Shown: positions 17,574 to 27,211 of the stretch, piece after piece
Layout: the number at the start of each line of letters is the position of its first letter
How positions within the stretch are numbered: the first letter of the stretch is position 1
Assembly (NCBI GenBank): GCA_044432745.1
Contig: JAWXUH010000001.1
Span: forward strand, 1-64,000
DNA length: 64,000 nucleotides
DNA from: CAKOSP01 sp044432745
GTDB lineage: Bacteria > Bacillota_I > Bacilli_A > RF39 > UBA660
Reading direction: 5' to 3'
Program-made: the position numbers and the translations under genes
Notes under the pieces: generated by a model
Seen by the model: the letters and a program-made list of their open reading frames with translations, nothing else
Databases searched by the model: none
What the model was told of the DNA's origin: nothing

Positions 17574-19310
17574 ATGATAACTGAAGAACAAATTATTGAA
17601 ATTAGACAAAAAGCAGATATAGTTGAAATCGTTTCAGATTATATTAGTTTAACAAGGCAAGGAAAAAATTTTGCAGCTTTATGTCCGTTTCACAATGATA
17701 AAAATAATCCTAGTTTAATAGTTTCTCCAGAAAAACAAATTTTTAATTGTTTTACTTGTAAAACAGGTGGTGATGTATTTTCTTTTGTATCTAAAGAGGA
17801 AAATATTAATTATTACGATGCTGTTCGTGTAGTTGCAGAAAAAATAGGATACGATTTGGGTATTGCATCTAAAAGAACTGGGGAACCTTTAAAGAATAAA
17901 AAATTGTATGACATTATGAATATGTCATGTAAGTATTATTTAAATAACATAAATACTGAGGATGGTAAGTTTGCAAAGAAATATTTAAATGAACGTGGTA
18001 TAACAGATGAAATTATTAAAGAGTTTTCATTAGGTGTTTCATTAGAAGGTAAAAATGATTTATATAGTTTCTTATCAGCTCAAGAGTTTGATGAAAATGA
18101 TATATATAATTTAGGTTTAATTAATAGATCAGGTATTGATATATATGATAGTTTTAAAAGTAGAATAATGGTTCCTATAATGGATGGAACTAATAAGGTA
18201 GTTGGTTTTACTGGTAGAGTATATAAAAATAATACAGAAGGTGCTAAATATATTAATACTAAAGAAACTATTATTTTTAAAAAAAGTGATATTTTATATA
18301 ATTATCACAATGCTAAAAGTCATGTAAGAGATGAAAAGAAGATAATCATTGTAGAAGGAAATATGGATGCAATTAAAATGGCATCTAGTGGAATTAAGAA
18401 TGTTATTGCATTAATGGGTACTTTTGTTTCAACTGAGCAGATTAATATATTGAAAAAATTAAATTGTAATATTATTTTACTATTAGACAGTGATGAAGCA
18501 GGGTATAACGCTACAATAAAAAATGGTGACATTTTTCTAAAAAGTGGTATAATATGTGATGTTATACGTTTAAGTGATGCAAAGGATCCTGATGAATATA
18601 TTGAAAAATTTGGTGTAGAGGCTTTAAATAATAATATTTCTTCGCCAATGAACTATTTAGATTTTAAAATATCTGATTTAAAACTTGGTTTAGATATGCA
18701 TTCATCAAGAGATATTACTATTTTTATTAAGGAATTAACTGAGTTATTAAAATTAGTAGATGATGTAACAAGAAATGTTATTGTATCAAAAGTATGTAGT
18801 GAGTATTCTTTAGATAAATCTTTATTTAATTTATCATCAGAACCAAAAATAGAAAAAACAATTATATTTGAAGTTCCAAATGTTATAAAAAAAGATAAAT
18901 ATAATATACTTGCAAACAAAATCATATACTATTTGATTAGCGATGTTACTTTTTTGAAAATTTATAAAAAGGAACTAAATTTCCTTAAAAATAAACTTGA
19001 AAGAGATTTAGTAAGTGAAATAGATGTGTTTTATAAAAAAAACGTAAATGGTTCTTTAGCAGATTTTTTAGGATATATTGCCATTAATAATCTTCTTAGT
19101 GATAGGATTAATGAAATTATAACGGATAATGTAGATGAAGAAGTTACTCAAGAAAAATTTTTTGAATATTTGATACTAATGCGTAGGAAAATTAGGGATG
19201 ATGATATTAAAAGTTTAAAAAATCAAGTTAAAAATGAGCTTGATGTGGATAAAAAAATAAAGTTAATTGAACAATTAACTAAATTAAAAGGAAGTGTGGA
19301 TTATGAATGA
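17574..19310 (+). CDS. dnaG: DNA primase
   Basis: This 578-residue enzyme synthesises RNA primers at the replication fork. The CHC2 zinc finger is CPFH (about residue 38) with CFTC (about residue 61). The TOPRIM domain contains IIVEGNMDAI and LLLDSDEAG. The C-terminal helicase-binding region is divergent. Upstream, AGAGAGGT fits ATG 17574. Its last eight bases overlap rpoD, forming the macromolecular synthesis operon known from Bacillus. Confidence 0.97.
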   Translation: MITEEQIIEIRQKADIVEIVSDYISLTRQGKNFAALCPFHNDKNNPSLIVSPEKQIFNCFTCKTGGDVFSFVSKEENINYYDAVRVVAEKIGYDLGIASKRTGEPLKNKKLYDIMNMSCKYYLNNINTEDGKFAKKYLNERGITDEIIKEFSLGVSLEGKNDLYSFLSAQEFDENDIYNLGLINRSGIDIYDSFKSRIMVPIMDGTNKVVGFTGRVYKNNTEGAKYINTKETIIFKKSDILYNYHNAKSHVRDEKKIIIVEGNMDAIKMASSGIKNVIALMGTFVSTEQINILKKLNCNIILLLDSDEAGYNATIKNGDIFLKSGIICDVIRLSDAKDPDEYIEKFGVEALNNNISSPMNYLDFKISDLKLGLDMHSSRDITIFIKELTELLKLVDDVTRNVIVSKVCSEYSLDKSLFNLSSEPKIEKTIIFEVPNVIKKDKYNILANKIIYYLISDVTFLKIYKKELNFLKNKLERDLVSEIDVFYKKNVNGSLADFLGYIAINNLLSDRINEIITDNVDEEVTQEKFFEYLILMRRKIRDDDIKSLKNQVKNELDVDKKIKLIEQLTKLKGSVDYE

Positions 19311-20385
19311 AATAAAAACGTTTGAAGAACGTAGAGACAATTTATTAGTACTTGGTGCTAAGAAAGGATTTATTACCTTTGAAGAGCTTGCAGCTGAACT
19401 TAAAGGACTTGATATAGATGGTGATTCGCTTGATGCATTATACAATTTACTTGTTGAAAATAATATTAGTGTTATAAGTGAAGAAGATAATGATGGTGGA
19501 TCTGTTCGTGAGGAAAAAATAGTATCTCCGGAAGATTTATCTAAAGATATGAATATAGATGACCCTGTTAGAATGTATTTAAAAGAAATCGGTAGAATTC
19601 CTCTTTTAACTTTATCAGAAGAACTTGAGTTATCACAAAAAATAGTAGATGGTGATGAGTTTGCAAAAGCTCTTCTTGCAGAATCTAACTTAAGATTAGT
19701 TGTTAGTATTGCAAAAAGATATGTTGGTAGAGGACTTATGTTTCTTGACTTGATTCAAGAAGGAAATATTGGTTTAATGAAGGCTGTAGATAAATTTGAT
19801 TATGAAAAAGGTTATAAATTTTCTACATATGCAACATGGTGGATTAGACAAGCTATTACTAGAGCTTTAGCAGATCAAGCAAGAACTATTAGGGTACCAG
19901 TTCATATGGTTGAAACTATTAATAAATTAATCAGAATACAAAGACAACTTACTTTAGATTTAGATAGAGAACCAAGTGAAGAAGAAATAGCTGAAAAAAT
20001 GGGTATAACAGTAGAAAAAGTAAGAGAAGTTATTAAAATTGGACTTGATCCTGTATCACTTGAAACACCTATTGGTGAAGAAGATGATTCTCATTTAGGA
20101 GATTTTATAAAAGATGAAAGTACTTTATCTCCAGAGGAATATGCAGAAAATGAAATGCTTAAAGAAGAAATAATGAAAGTACTTTTAAGTCTTCAACCTA
20201 GAGAACAAGAAGTTTTAGAACTTAGATTTGGTATTCATGATGGAACTTGTCATACTTTAGAAGAAGTAGGTAAGAAATTTAACGTTACTAGAGAACGTAT
20301 TAGACAAATAGAAGCAAAAGCACTTAGAAAGTTACGTCATCCGTCAAGAGCTAGAAAATTAAAGGATTTCATGAGTGAACAATAA
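19303..20385 (+). CDS. rpoD: RNA polymerase primary sigma factor (sigma A)
   Basis: A 360-residue housekeeping sigma factor. Region 1.1 is short, region 2 has DLIQEGNIGLMKAVDKFDYE and FSTYATWWIRQAI, and region 4 has a helix-turn-helix in VTRERIRQIEAKALRKLR. ATG 19303 is chosen because AAAGGAAG lies before it within dnaG. It overlaps dnaG and trmK and is co-transcribed with them. The -10 elements seen elsewhere in the window (TATAAT) fit this sigma factor. Confidence 0.97.
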   Translation: MNEIKTFEERRDNLLVLGAKKGFITFEELAAELKGLDIDGDSLDALYNLLVENNISVISEEDNDGGSVREEKIVSPEDLSKDMNIDDPVRMYLKEIGRIPLLTLSEELELSQKIVDGDEFAKALLAESNLRLVVSIAKRYVGRGLMFLDLIQEGNIGLMKAVDKFDYEKGYKFSTYATWWIRQAITRALADQARTIRVPVHMVETINKLIRIQRQLTLDLDREPSEEEIAEKMGITVEKVREVIKIGLDPVSLETPIGEEDDSHLGDFIKDESTLSPEEYAENEMLKEEIMKVLLSLQPREQEVLELRFGIHDGTCHTLEEVGKKFNVTRERIRQIEAKALRKLRHPSRARKLKDFMSEQ

Positions 20386-21011
20386 TGTTTTCTAAAAGAA
20401 TAAAAACGATTGCATCTCTTGTAGATGAAAATTCAACGATTTTAGATGTTGGAACAGATCATGGTTATTTACCAATATTTTTAATGAAAAATAAATTAAT
20501 AAAAGCTGCTTATGCAAGTGATGTTTCAGAAAATGCACTTGATATAGCTAAGGTAAATATTAAAAATAGTAAACTTAAAATTCCAACTATACTTAGTGAT
20601 GGGTTAAAAGATGTTGATGTTGATTATGATACTTTGATTATTTGTGGTATGGGTTTTAATACAATTAAAAAAATTTTAGAAAGTGGAAAACTTCCTAAAA
20701 CTATTATTATACAAAGTAACAGTGATCATTATTTACTACGTAAATATATGGTTGATTGTGGTTATAAAATAGAAGAAGAAGTTACGTTGAAAGATAAAAA
20801 AATATATTATGTAATTATAAAATATATTATTGGAACTGAAAAACTTTCTTCAACAGAACTACATTATGGTAAATCTAATAATTCTCAATATTTTGAATAT
20901 AAACTTGAGAAGAATAAAACTATTATGAAAAACATACCTTTATTTAAAAAGTTTAAATTTATGAAGAAAAACTTTTATTTAAAGAAATTATTGAAAAAAA
21001 ATAGGGCTTAA
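20385..21011 (+). CDS. trmK: tRNA (adenine-N1)-methyltransferase TrmK
   Basis: A 208-residue SAM-dependent methyltransferase that modifies A22 in the D-loop of tRNA. The N terminus shows ILDVGTDHGYLPI and YASDVSENAL (SAM binding) and then CGMGFNTI, all typical of TrmK. It overlaps rpoD by one base (TAATG). In Bacillus the same gene follows sigA; the usual next gene, the Nif3-like yqfO, is absent here. The C-terminal helical tail is normal. Confidence 0.9.
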   Translation: MFSKRIKTIASLVDENSTILDVGTDHGYLPIFLMKNKLIKAAYASDVSENALDIAKVNIKNSKLKIPTILSDGLKDVDVDYDTLIICGMGFNTIKKILESGKLPKTIIIQSNSDHYLLRKYMVDCGYKIEEEVTLKDKKIYYVIIKYIIGTEKLSSTELHYGKSNNSQYFEYKLEKNKTIMKNIPLFKKFKFMKKNFYLKKLLKKNRA

Positions 21012-21317
21012 ATTTGTATTTAGGTTCTTTTTTTCTGTTTGAATAGTAGATTTGCTGTTATTGTTTATTTTATTTATATTATTATTTATATGATGTACTT
21101 GATTGTTTATATTATTATCAATTTGTTTATTTTGAGATTTAGGCACATTCTTAAATTCTTTAACCACTGAATATATATCCTTAGCTTTTGAAAAAACAGG
21201 TTTAATTTCTTTATAAATAGGGATTGCTTGGTTTGCTATACCTAAAGTTTTAGATATTCCACCTATAACTTTGGAAAAAGTAAGTGTACTTGCAGAACTT
21301 GCTAGATTTGGAAACAT
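20988..21317 (-). CDS. YqfQ-like (VrrA family) protein
   Basis: A 109-residue protein with a central stretch of short hydrophobic and proline-containing turns (residues 25-60, PIYKEIKPVFSKAKDIYSVV) and an Asn/Lys-rich low-complexity tail. The central pattern resembles YqfQ, which lies in the same dnaG/sigA/trmK neighbourhood in Bacillus. The start at 21317 has TAGGTGATA four bases before it. Its 3' end overlaps the convergent trmK end by 24 bases. Function is unknown. Confidence 0.55.
   Translation of the reverse strand: MFPNLASSASTLTFSKVIGGISKTLGIANQAIPIYKEIKPVFSKAKDIYSVVKEFKNVPKSQNKQIDNNINNQVHHINNNINKINNNSKSTIQTEKKNLNTNLSPIFFQ
21004..21034 (+). terminator. Terminator after trmK
   Basis: GGCTTAAAT and ATTTAGGTT can pair with G-U wobbles on the plus-strand RNA and are followed by seven T residues. 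On the minus strand the same positions would mismatch. Confidence 0.5.
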
Positions 21318-21417
21318 ATTTATCACCTAATATAGTATATGTAAATTTTTCAGTTTTTGTACTAGAATTTTTTCAATTAAGATGATATAATTATTTTAAT
21401 GATAGGAATGTGGTTTG

Positions 21418-22977
21418 ATGGAAAAAAGTGAAAAATCTCTTGGAATAGTAGCTGAAATATGTTTGATACCGGTGTTAATTTTTAAATATTTCTTTAGTGG
21501 AGTTCAATTCGTTACAGTTGATACTGTTAAAGCAATCAAAGCGGCATTTGTAGAGCCTCCTGAGGTTCAATTAACTAATTCTGGTGAGACTATTAGATCA
21601 AATGTTAGTGAATATAATAAATATAAAAATATCCGTAAGAAAAAAGTTAAAAAATATAATTACTCTAATAAAGTGTTAAAACAACTTGAAGAAGAGAAAA
21701 AGAATTTTCTTGAAGATTTACAAAAAGAGGGCGGAATAAGACTTGAAAAGCCGGTTATTTATTTATTTAAAGTTAGAGATGAAAAAGGTAAAATAATCAA
21801 AGGAACAATGCATGGTTTATCTAAACTAGATGTTAATGCTTTCTTACTTAATGAAGGACATGATGTATATTCTATTCAAACAAGTAAATGGATAAATTTT
21901 GCTTATAATGACGCATCAGTATTTGGTACTTCTAAAATGAATTCTAAGGAATTAATATTCTTTTTAACACAACTTACTACTTACTTAAAAGCTGGTTTGA
22001 CATTGTCAAATTCAATGAATATTCTTAGTAAACAAGTAAGTAAAAATGCTAGTAAAAGTAGGATATTTCAAGCAATAAGTTTCGAACTTTCGTTAGGAGA
22101 AAACTTTTCTACTGCACTTGAAAAACAAAATGATATGTTTCCAGCGCTTTTGATTAATATGATTAAAGCAGCGGAGGCTAGTGGTACTTTAACAGAAACA
22201 CTAGATGATATGGTTGAGTATTATGAAAATATTAATACTACAAAAAAACAAATGACAAGTGCTATTGCATATCCAACAGTAATTTTATCTTTTGCGGTAG
22301 TAGTAATTGCATTTATTATGATATATGTAATTCCTCAGTTTACAGATATATATGCGGCACAAGGATCAGAAATTACCGGATTAACAGCATTTATAATGAG
22401 TGCCAGTGATTTCTTACAAGCTAATATTATAAATATGGTTTTAACTGTTATAGTATTTATAATTACAATTATAGTACTTTATAAAAAAGTAAAAGCATTT
22501 AGAACAGTTTTTCAAATTATGTTAATGAATACATATGTAATTAAGGACGTTATTATATATAACGAAATTACAATATTTACTAAAACGTTTGCTTCATTAC
22601 TTAGAAATAATGTTTATATCACAGATAGTGTTGATATATTAAGTAAAATTACAAACAACGAAATATATAAAGGTATTTTATTTCAAACTATTGATAATAT
22701 AGTTAGAGGTGAAAAAATATCTGAAGCTTTCGAAGGACACTGGGCTGTACCGGATATCGCATATCATATGATGGTAACTGGAGAAAGCACAGGAGATCTT
22801 GCTAATATGATGCAAAAAGTTAGTGATTATTATCAAGAAATGCATAAAGGTGTTGTTAGTAATTTAAAAGCTTTAGTTGAACCAATTTTAACTGGGTTTT
22901 TAGCTATTATCGTAGGTATTATCATTATAGCAGTTATTGTTCCAATGTACGGATCGCTTAATGAACTTACATCGTAG
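21418..22977 (+). CDS. Type II secretion / type IV pilus inner-membrane platform protein (GspF/PilC)
   Basis: A 519-residue platform protein. A N-terminal extension of about 115 residues precedes an N1-type region; two GspF repeats follow (about 180-300 and 385-505), seen in LTTYLKAGLTLSNSMNIL and the matching FASLLRNNVYITDSVDIL, each followed by membrane helices. It recruits the assembly ATPase and moves pilin subunits. AGGA lies about 10 bases before ATG 21418. The prepilin peptidase follows directly. No GspE/PilB ATPase gene is seen in the window. Confidence 0.88.
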   Translation: MEKSEKSLGIVAEICLIPVLIFKYFFSGVQFVTVDTVKAIKAAFVEPPEVQLTNSGETIRSNVSEYNKYKNIRKKKVKKYNYSNKVLKQLEEEKKNFLEDLQKEGGIRLEKPVIYLFKVRDEKGKIIKGTMHGLSKLDVNAFLLNEGHDVYSIQTSKWINFAYNDASVFGTSKMNSKELIFFLTQLTTYLKAGLTLSNSMNILSKQVSKNASKSRIFQAISFELSLGENFSTALEKQNDMFPALLINMIKAAEASGTLTETLDDMVEYYENINTTKKQMTSAIAYPTVILSFAVVVIAFIMIYVIPQFTDIYAAQGSEITGLTAFIMSASDFLQANIINMVLTVIVFIITIIVLYKKVKAFRTVFQIMLMNTYVIKDVIIYNEITIFTKTFASLLRNNVYITDSVDILSKITNNEIYKGILFQTIDNIVRGEKISEAFEGHWAVPDIAYHMMVTGESTGDLANMMQKVSDYYQEMHKGVVSNLKALVEPILTGFLAIIVGIIIIAVIVPMYGSLNELTS

Positions 22978-22986
22978 GAGGAAAAA

Positions 22987-23724
22987 ATGATTTATTTATT
23001 ATTTATTATAGGAACTTTATTTGGTTCTTTTTTCTTAGTAGTAGGAACTAGAAGTTTAGCAGGAGAAGATTACATCGTTAAAAGAAGTCATTGTGATTAT
23101 TGTATGACTGAACTTAAATGGTTTAACTTGATACCTGTAATTTCTTTTTTACTTCAAGGTTGTAAATGTAATTATTGTAAAAAGAAACTAAATTATATGT
23201 ACCCATTAACCGAAATTGCAACAGGATTACTTTTTGCATTTAGTTATTATACTTATGGTTCTGGCTATGAATTAATTATATCTTTAATTTTATCAAGTTT
23301 ATTAGTTCTTATATGTATTACAGATTTTAAAGAAATGATTATTTTAGATACACCACTTATTGTTAGTATTATTTTAATAATTTTGTGTATGTTATATTTC
23401 AATTCTATAACTTATCTTTTAACTCAAATATTATCTGGTTTATTTATGTTTTGTTTCTTTTTATTAATAAAAAAAGTAGGAGATCATGCATATAAACGAG
23501 AATCAATGGGCGGAGGAGATATTAAATTTGCATTTATTATAGGTTTAGTCTTAGGTGTTGAGGTTGCACTTTATGCAGTTATTTTATCAGCATTCTTAGC
23601 ACTTCCAACGTCAGTTGCTTGTGTTATGATTACAAATAATAAAGAAGTGCCTTATGGGCCATTTCTAGCCGGAGCACTTCTTCTTCTGTATTTAAATTTA
23701 GATAAAATTCCTTTGCTTTTTTAG
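22987..23724 (+). CDS. Prepilin peptidase (type IV leader peptidase)
   Basis: A 245-residue membrane aspartyl protease that cleaves and N-methylates type IV prepilins. It has both zinc CxxC pairs in the first cytoplasmic loop (CDYC, CNYC) and both catalytic aspartates (TDFKEMIILD and GGGDIKFA). AGGAGG precedes ATG 22987. It is nine bases downstream of the GspF gene. Its likely substrate is the prepilin encoded at 53397-53855. Confidence 0.92.
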   Translation: MIYLLFIIGTLFGSFFLVVGTRSLAGEDYIVKRSHCDYCMTELKWFNLIPVISFLLQGCKCNYCKKKLNYMYPLTEIATGLLFAFSYYTYGSGYELIISLILSSLLVLICITDFKEMIILDTPLIVSIILIILCMLYFNSITYLLTQILSGLFMFCFFLLIKKVGDHAYKRESMGGGDIKFAFIIGLVLGVEVALYAVILSAFLALPTSVACVMITNNKEVPYGPFLAGALLLLYLNLDKIPLLF

Positions 23725-23816
23725 TATAGAGTGTACGCTGCTATAGATGCAAATACACTTACTAGCATGATGATTAACATTATCCAACTAAATATTTTTT
23801 TCGCTTTTTTACTCAT
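23721..23816 (-). CDS. DUF4044-like membrane microprotein
   Basis: A 31-residue frame starts MSKKAKKIFSW and continues as one hydrophobic helix ending AAYTLY. A basic N terminus followed by a W-I-M-L-type helix matches the short DUF4044 family of Bacilli. AAGAGGT lies five bases before the start, and TTGAAA-16-TAAAAT lies upstream on the same strand. It converges on the prepilin peptidase gene with a four-base overlap. Function is unknown. Confidence 0.65.
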   Translation of the reverse strand: MSKKAKKIFSWIMLIIMLVSVFASIAAYTLY

Positions 23817-23886
23817 GTTGACCTCTTTTCTATATATATTTTATCATATTTTCAATTTTTTTCAATATAATTAAATGGAGATAATT

Positions 23887-24444
23887 ATGAAAAGAAATCT
23901 AAAAGCAGTTGTAGTTTTTTATTTTACTCTTATCAGTATTTGCTTTATAACAGGAGTATCTTATTGTTATTCCTCAGTAGATAACAATTTACTAGGAATT
24001 GATCTTATAGATTCCTTTAAATTAATTAGTTTTAACAATTTATTAGTAGAAGTAGGTATTATATCTATTTCTTTTTTATTATCATCAATATTTATAGGAA
24101 ATATAATATTTATAATATTAATAGTAGTTAAAAGTTTTTCTACGGGATTTATAATATGTTCTTTTGTTAAAGTTTATTCTTTATCTGGATTATTTGTTGG
24201 ATTGATATACTTTTTACTGTTTTTATTAATTCATGTCCTATTGTTTATATTGATGGTATATATGTTTAATATGACTTCCATTTGTTTTAAATGTTTTTTT
24301 CAAAAAAATGATTTCTTAATAGACTCTACTTTTATTTTATTTAAGAGGATAATAATAATATTTATTTGTTATGTTTTTTACAACTTTGTTTTATTTTTTA
24401 CACAAGACTTTATTTTAAATTTCTTTAGGGTTTTACTTGTATAA
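23887..24444 (+). CDS. Membrane protein, possibly SpoIIM-like
   Basis: A 185-residue protein that is almost entirely hydrophobic, with about five helices. The segment FNNLLVEVGIISISFLLSS followed by VVKSFSTGFIICSF resembles the NNL...G-x-S/x-G-F arrangement of SpoIIM, which takes part in engulfment during sporulation. No other hallmark is visible, so the assignment is tentative. ATG 23887 is preferred since TGGAG lies six bases upstream; a TATAAT box lies at 23866-23871. Confidence 0.45.
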   Translation: MKRNLKAVVVFYFTLISICFITGVSYCYSSVDNNLLGIDLIDSFKLISFNNLLVEVGIISISFLLSSIFIGNIIFIILIVVKSFSTGFIICSFVKVYSLSGLFVGLIYFLLFLLIHVLLFILMVYMFNMTSICFKCFFQKNDFLIDSTFILFKRIIIIFICYVFYNFVLFFTQDFILNFFRVLLV

Positions 24445-24482
24445 TAGGTGATACTTTGATAAAATAGTTTAAGTGATGTAAT

Positions 24483-25586
24483 ATGAAGAAAGTTGTAGTT
24501 GGTTTAAGTGGCGGTGTAGATTCTGCTGTTTGTGCCTATTTATTAAAGAAACAAGGTTACGATGTAACTTGTATTTTTATGCGTAATTGGGATAGTTTTG
24601 TAAATAATGAAGCTAATGCAGAAATTAGTGATAGTGTTTGTCCTCAAGAGAAAGATTATCAAGATGCTAAATCTGTGGCTGAATTTTTAGAATTACCTAT
24701 TATTAGAGTGGATTTTATTAAAGAATATTGGGATTATGTTTTTACTCATTTTTTAGAAGAGTTAAAAAAAGGTTATACACCAAATCCAGATATGCTTTGT
24801 AATAGATATATAAAATTTGATTTATTTAAAAAAGAAGCAGAAAAAATAGGAGCAGATTATGTAGCTACTGGTCATTATGCTAATACGGAAAACGGTAAAC
24901 TTCTTATTGCAGAAGATACTGATAAAGATCAAACGTATTTTTTAGCAGACGTTGTTTCTGGATCTTTTGATAATGTACTTTTTCCGCTTGGTGGTTATAC
25001 AAAAACTCAAATACGTGAAATAGCAAAAGAAGCTAATTTACCTGTGTTTGATAAAAAAGATTCTACTGGTATTTGTTTTATTGGTGAGAGAAATTATCAA
25101 GAGTTTGTAGGAAATTATTTAAAGAAAAATTGTGGTAATATAATCAATGTTGATACTAAAGAAGTGATTGGTGAACATACAGGATTAATGAATTATACTA
25201 TTGGACAAAGACGTAATGTTGGATTATCTGGTGATCAAGAAAGACATTATGTATGCGGTAAAAATGTAGAGAAAAATGAGTTATACATAGCATATGGAGA
25301 CAGTAAATATTTATATTCAGATGAATGTGTTTTAGAAAATGTTAATCTACTAAACAATAATAAAGATACTGAAGTTTTAGTTAAATTTCGTTACCGAGGA
25401 GAATATGTTCCAGCTATTTTAGAATATCTTTCTGATGGTAGAATTAAGGTTGAATATAGTTCCCTTGCAAAAAGTGTAACACCAGGTCAAGCCTGCGTTA
25501 TATATAAATCAAACGAATGTATTGGTTGTGGTTATATTAGAGAAATTTATAAAGACAAAGAAAAATTATGGTATATTTCTTGTTGA
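24483..25586 (+). CDS. mnmA: tRNA-specific 2-thiouridylase
   Basis: This 367-residue enzyme thiolates U34 of tRNAs for Lys, Glu and Gln. The ATP pyrophosphatase loop is GLSGGVDSAV, and the two catalytic cysteines lie in NPDMLCNRYIKF and STGICFIGER. The C-terminal beta-barrel is present, with KSVTPGQACV. Full length. AAGTGATG precedes the ATG. Confidence 0.97.
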   Translation: MKKVVVGLSGGVDSAVCAYLLKKQGYDVTCIFMRNWDSFVNNEANAEISDSVCPQEKDYQDAKSVAEFLELPIIRVDFIKEYWDYVFTHFLEELKKGYTPNPDMLCNRYIKFDLFKKEAEKIGADYVATGHYANTENGKLLIAEDTDKDQTYFLADVVSGSFDNVLFPLGGYTKTQIREIAKEANLPVFDKKDSTGICFIGERNYQEFVGNYLKKNCGNIINVDTKEVIGEHTGLMNYTIGQRRNVGLSGDQERHYVCGKNVEKNELYIAYGDSKYLYSDECVLENVNLLNNNKDTEVLVKFRYRGEYVPAILEYLSDGRIKVEYSSLAKSVTPGQACVIYKSNECIGCGYIREIYKDKEKLWYISC

Positions 25587-25611
25587 CAAGTAAACGTATA
25601 ATTATTATAAT
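25583..25611 (+). promoter_or_regulatory. Consensus sigma-A promoter
   Basis: TTGACA (25583-25588), a 17-base spacer and TATAAT (25606-25611) match the vegetative consensus exactly. The -35 box overlaps the mnmA stop codon. It drives the HTH gene starting at 25642. Confidence 0.85.
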
Positions 25612-25641
25612 GAATATGTAAAGAGAGAAAGTGAAAGCAGT

Positions 25642-26427
25642 ATGGAAAATTTAAGAAAAATAATATCGGATTTAGGTATATCAAAAGTTAAGTTATCTAA
25701 ATATTTAGGAGTATCAAGACAAATGATATATAATTATCTATCTTTTGAATCGATAGAAGAATGGCCTTTTGAAAAACGAGTATTATTAATGCAACTTCTT
25801 AACGTTAGTGATTTAAGTGATAATGAACTTGAAAGTATTAAGGTTGATCAAGATTATATAATGTCTGTTGAATCAAAATTAAGTGAAACAATAAAGAATA
25901 ATGAAGAATTAGATAATTTTTTTAACGTTAATGGTTTATCTAAACCGTCAAAAACTTTATTAATGGAAACTATTAGTTTATTAAAAGAAATGCTAATAGA
26001 TGATAAAAGAGGTAAAAATTTTGAAACAATAAAATATTTACATTATTTTTTACAATCAATTGAAAACGTACCAGAAAATCAATATATATTAGCTTATATG
26101 GCAAAGACAAATTGTTTTATTCCTCATGATGTTTTTGTTTTTGATGAAAACAAACAATTTATTTTAGAGGGAATTTTATTCTCTGCTCTAAATTTATATA
26201 ATAGTGGTGGAGCAAGTAGAGGTAAAATTGCAGAAAGTAGAAAACGTTTTGTAAATGAAATCGAAAGAAAAAACGAAGAAAAAATGGGGAGAACTCAAAA
26301 ACTTAAGGCAATTAATGCTCAAGCTTTAAAGGAATTAGGATATTCTGATATGTCTTCTATAAATGGCGCAGAATATATAGAAAAAGTTGCAGAAATAGAA
26401 GCTAGAAAAGGAATCTTGAATGACTAA
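25642..26427 (+). CDS. HTH-domain protein of unknown function
   Basis: A 261-residue protein whose first 50 residues contain a lambda-repressor-type helix-turn-helix (SKVKLSKYLGVSRQMIYNYL). The remainder is helical and charged with no motif I recognise; a central segment around residues 115-200 is hydrophobic but not membrane-like. It has a perfect promoter of its own and overlaps the next gene by eight bases. It could regulate that secreted protein, but this is inference. Confidence 0.7.
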   Translation: MENLRKIISDLGISKVKLSKYLGVSRQMIYNYLSFESIEEWPFEKRVLLMQLLNVSDLSDNELESIKVDQDYIMSVESKLSETIKNNEELDNFFNVNGLSKPSKTLLMETISLLKEMLIDDKRGKNFETIKYLHYFLQSIENVPENQYILAYMAKTNCFIPHDVFVFDENKQFILEGILFSALNLYNSGGASRGKIAESRKRFVNEIERKNEEKMGRTQKLKAINAQALKELGYSDMSSINGAEYIEKVAEIEARKGILND

Positions 26428-27211
26428 AAAAAATTATTCAATTTTTTTTGGCATTATTTTTGTAATAGCTATAGTAGGAATACTAAATTATTTATTATGT
26501 AATAAAAATTTAAGTGTAAATGATAGTAAGGTATTAGAACTTTATTCTTATTTGGGTAATGATTCTATTACAATATGTGATGGATCTATATTTTATTCAG
26601 AGAATGTATCTAATTACAGCAATGCTGAAGAATCATTATTAATTTGCAATGCATATTTATATAGTGATAGAGAAGGGGAAGTTTTAGAACTTGATACCGT
26701 AGATGGTGTTTGTAGTATCGATGATATGAAAATAGCACCTATGAGTGATATTGATGCATGTCAGGTTACTAAGTATGAGGTAGGGGATATAGAACAAGCT
26801 TATTTAGAGTTATATGGGAATGAACTTACTGATTATGAACCTTTTGTTATAAATACTTCTATGAAGTGTTCTTACAATGAAAAAAATTTATCTTATTATT
26901 GTTATTATCCAGCATATGAAGTTTTAGTATCAAGTGATTCTAGTAAAATATATAGATTAATCAAAAACGTTATTGAAGAAACTGATGGAACTATTTTGAT
27001 TAGAGATTATTTTATATATGTTAAATCAGAAACTTGTTATACAGATTTAGATGCAAAAAATAAAAATGATAATTGCACAATACAATTTAATAAAAAATCT
27101 GATTTAGTAATTGATACTAGTTTTATGAAAAATTATGGAACGTTATATGAACATACTTTTGAATATAATGATGGTAATTATTATTGGATCAATTCAGAAA
27201 AAATATCTTAA
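26420..27211 (+). CDS. Membrane-anchored extracytoplasmic protein, unknown
   Basis: A 263-residue protein with one N-terminal membrane helix (residues 7-27) and an acidic ectodomain. The ectodomain has about nine cysteines, many in short pairs such as YYCYYP and SETCY, unusual for a Gram-positive surface protein and suggestive of disulfides. There is no lipobox or sorting motif. It is translationally linked to the HTH gene. I do not recognise the family. Confidence 0.65.
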   Translation: MTKKNYSIFFGIIFVIAIVGILNYLLCNKNLSVNDSKVLELYSYLGNDSITICDGSIFYSENVSNYSNAEESLLICNAYLYSDREGEVLELDTVDGVCSIDDMKIAPMSDIDACQVTKYEVGDIEQAYLELYGNELTDYEPFVINTSMKCSYNEKNLSYYCYYPAYEVLVSSDSSKIYRLIKNVIEETDGTILIRDYFIYVKSETCYTDLDAKNKNDNCTIQFNKKSDLVIDTSFMKNYGTLYEHTFEYNDGNYYWINSEKIS

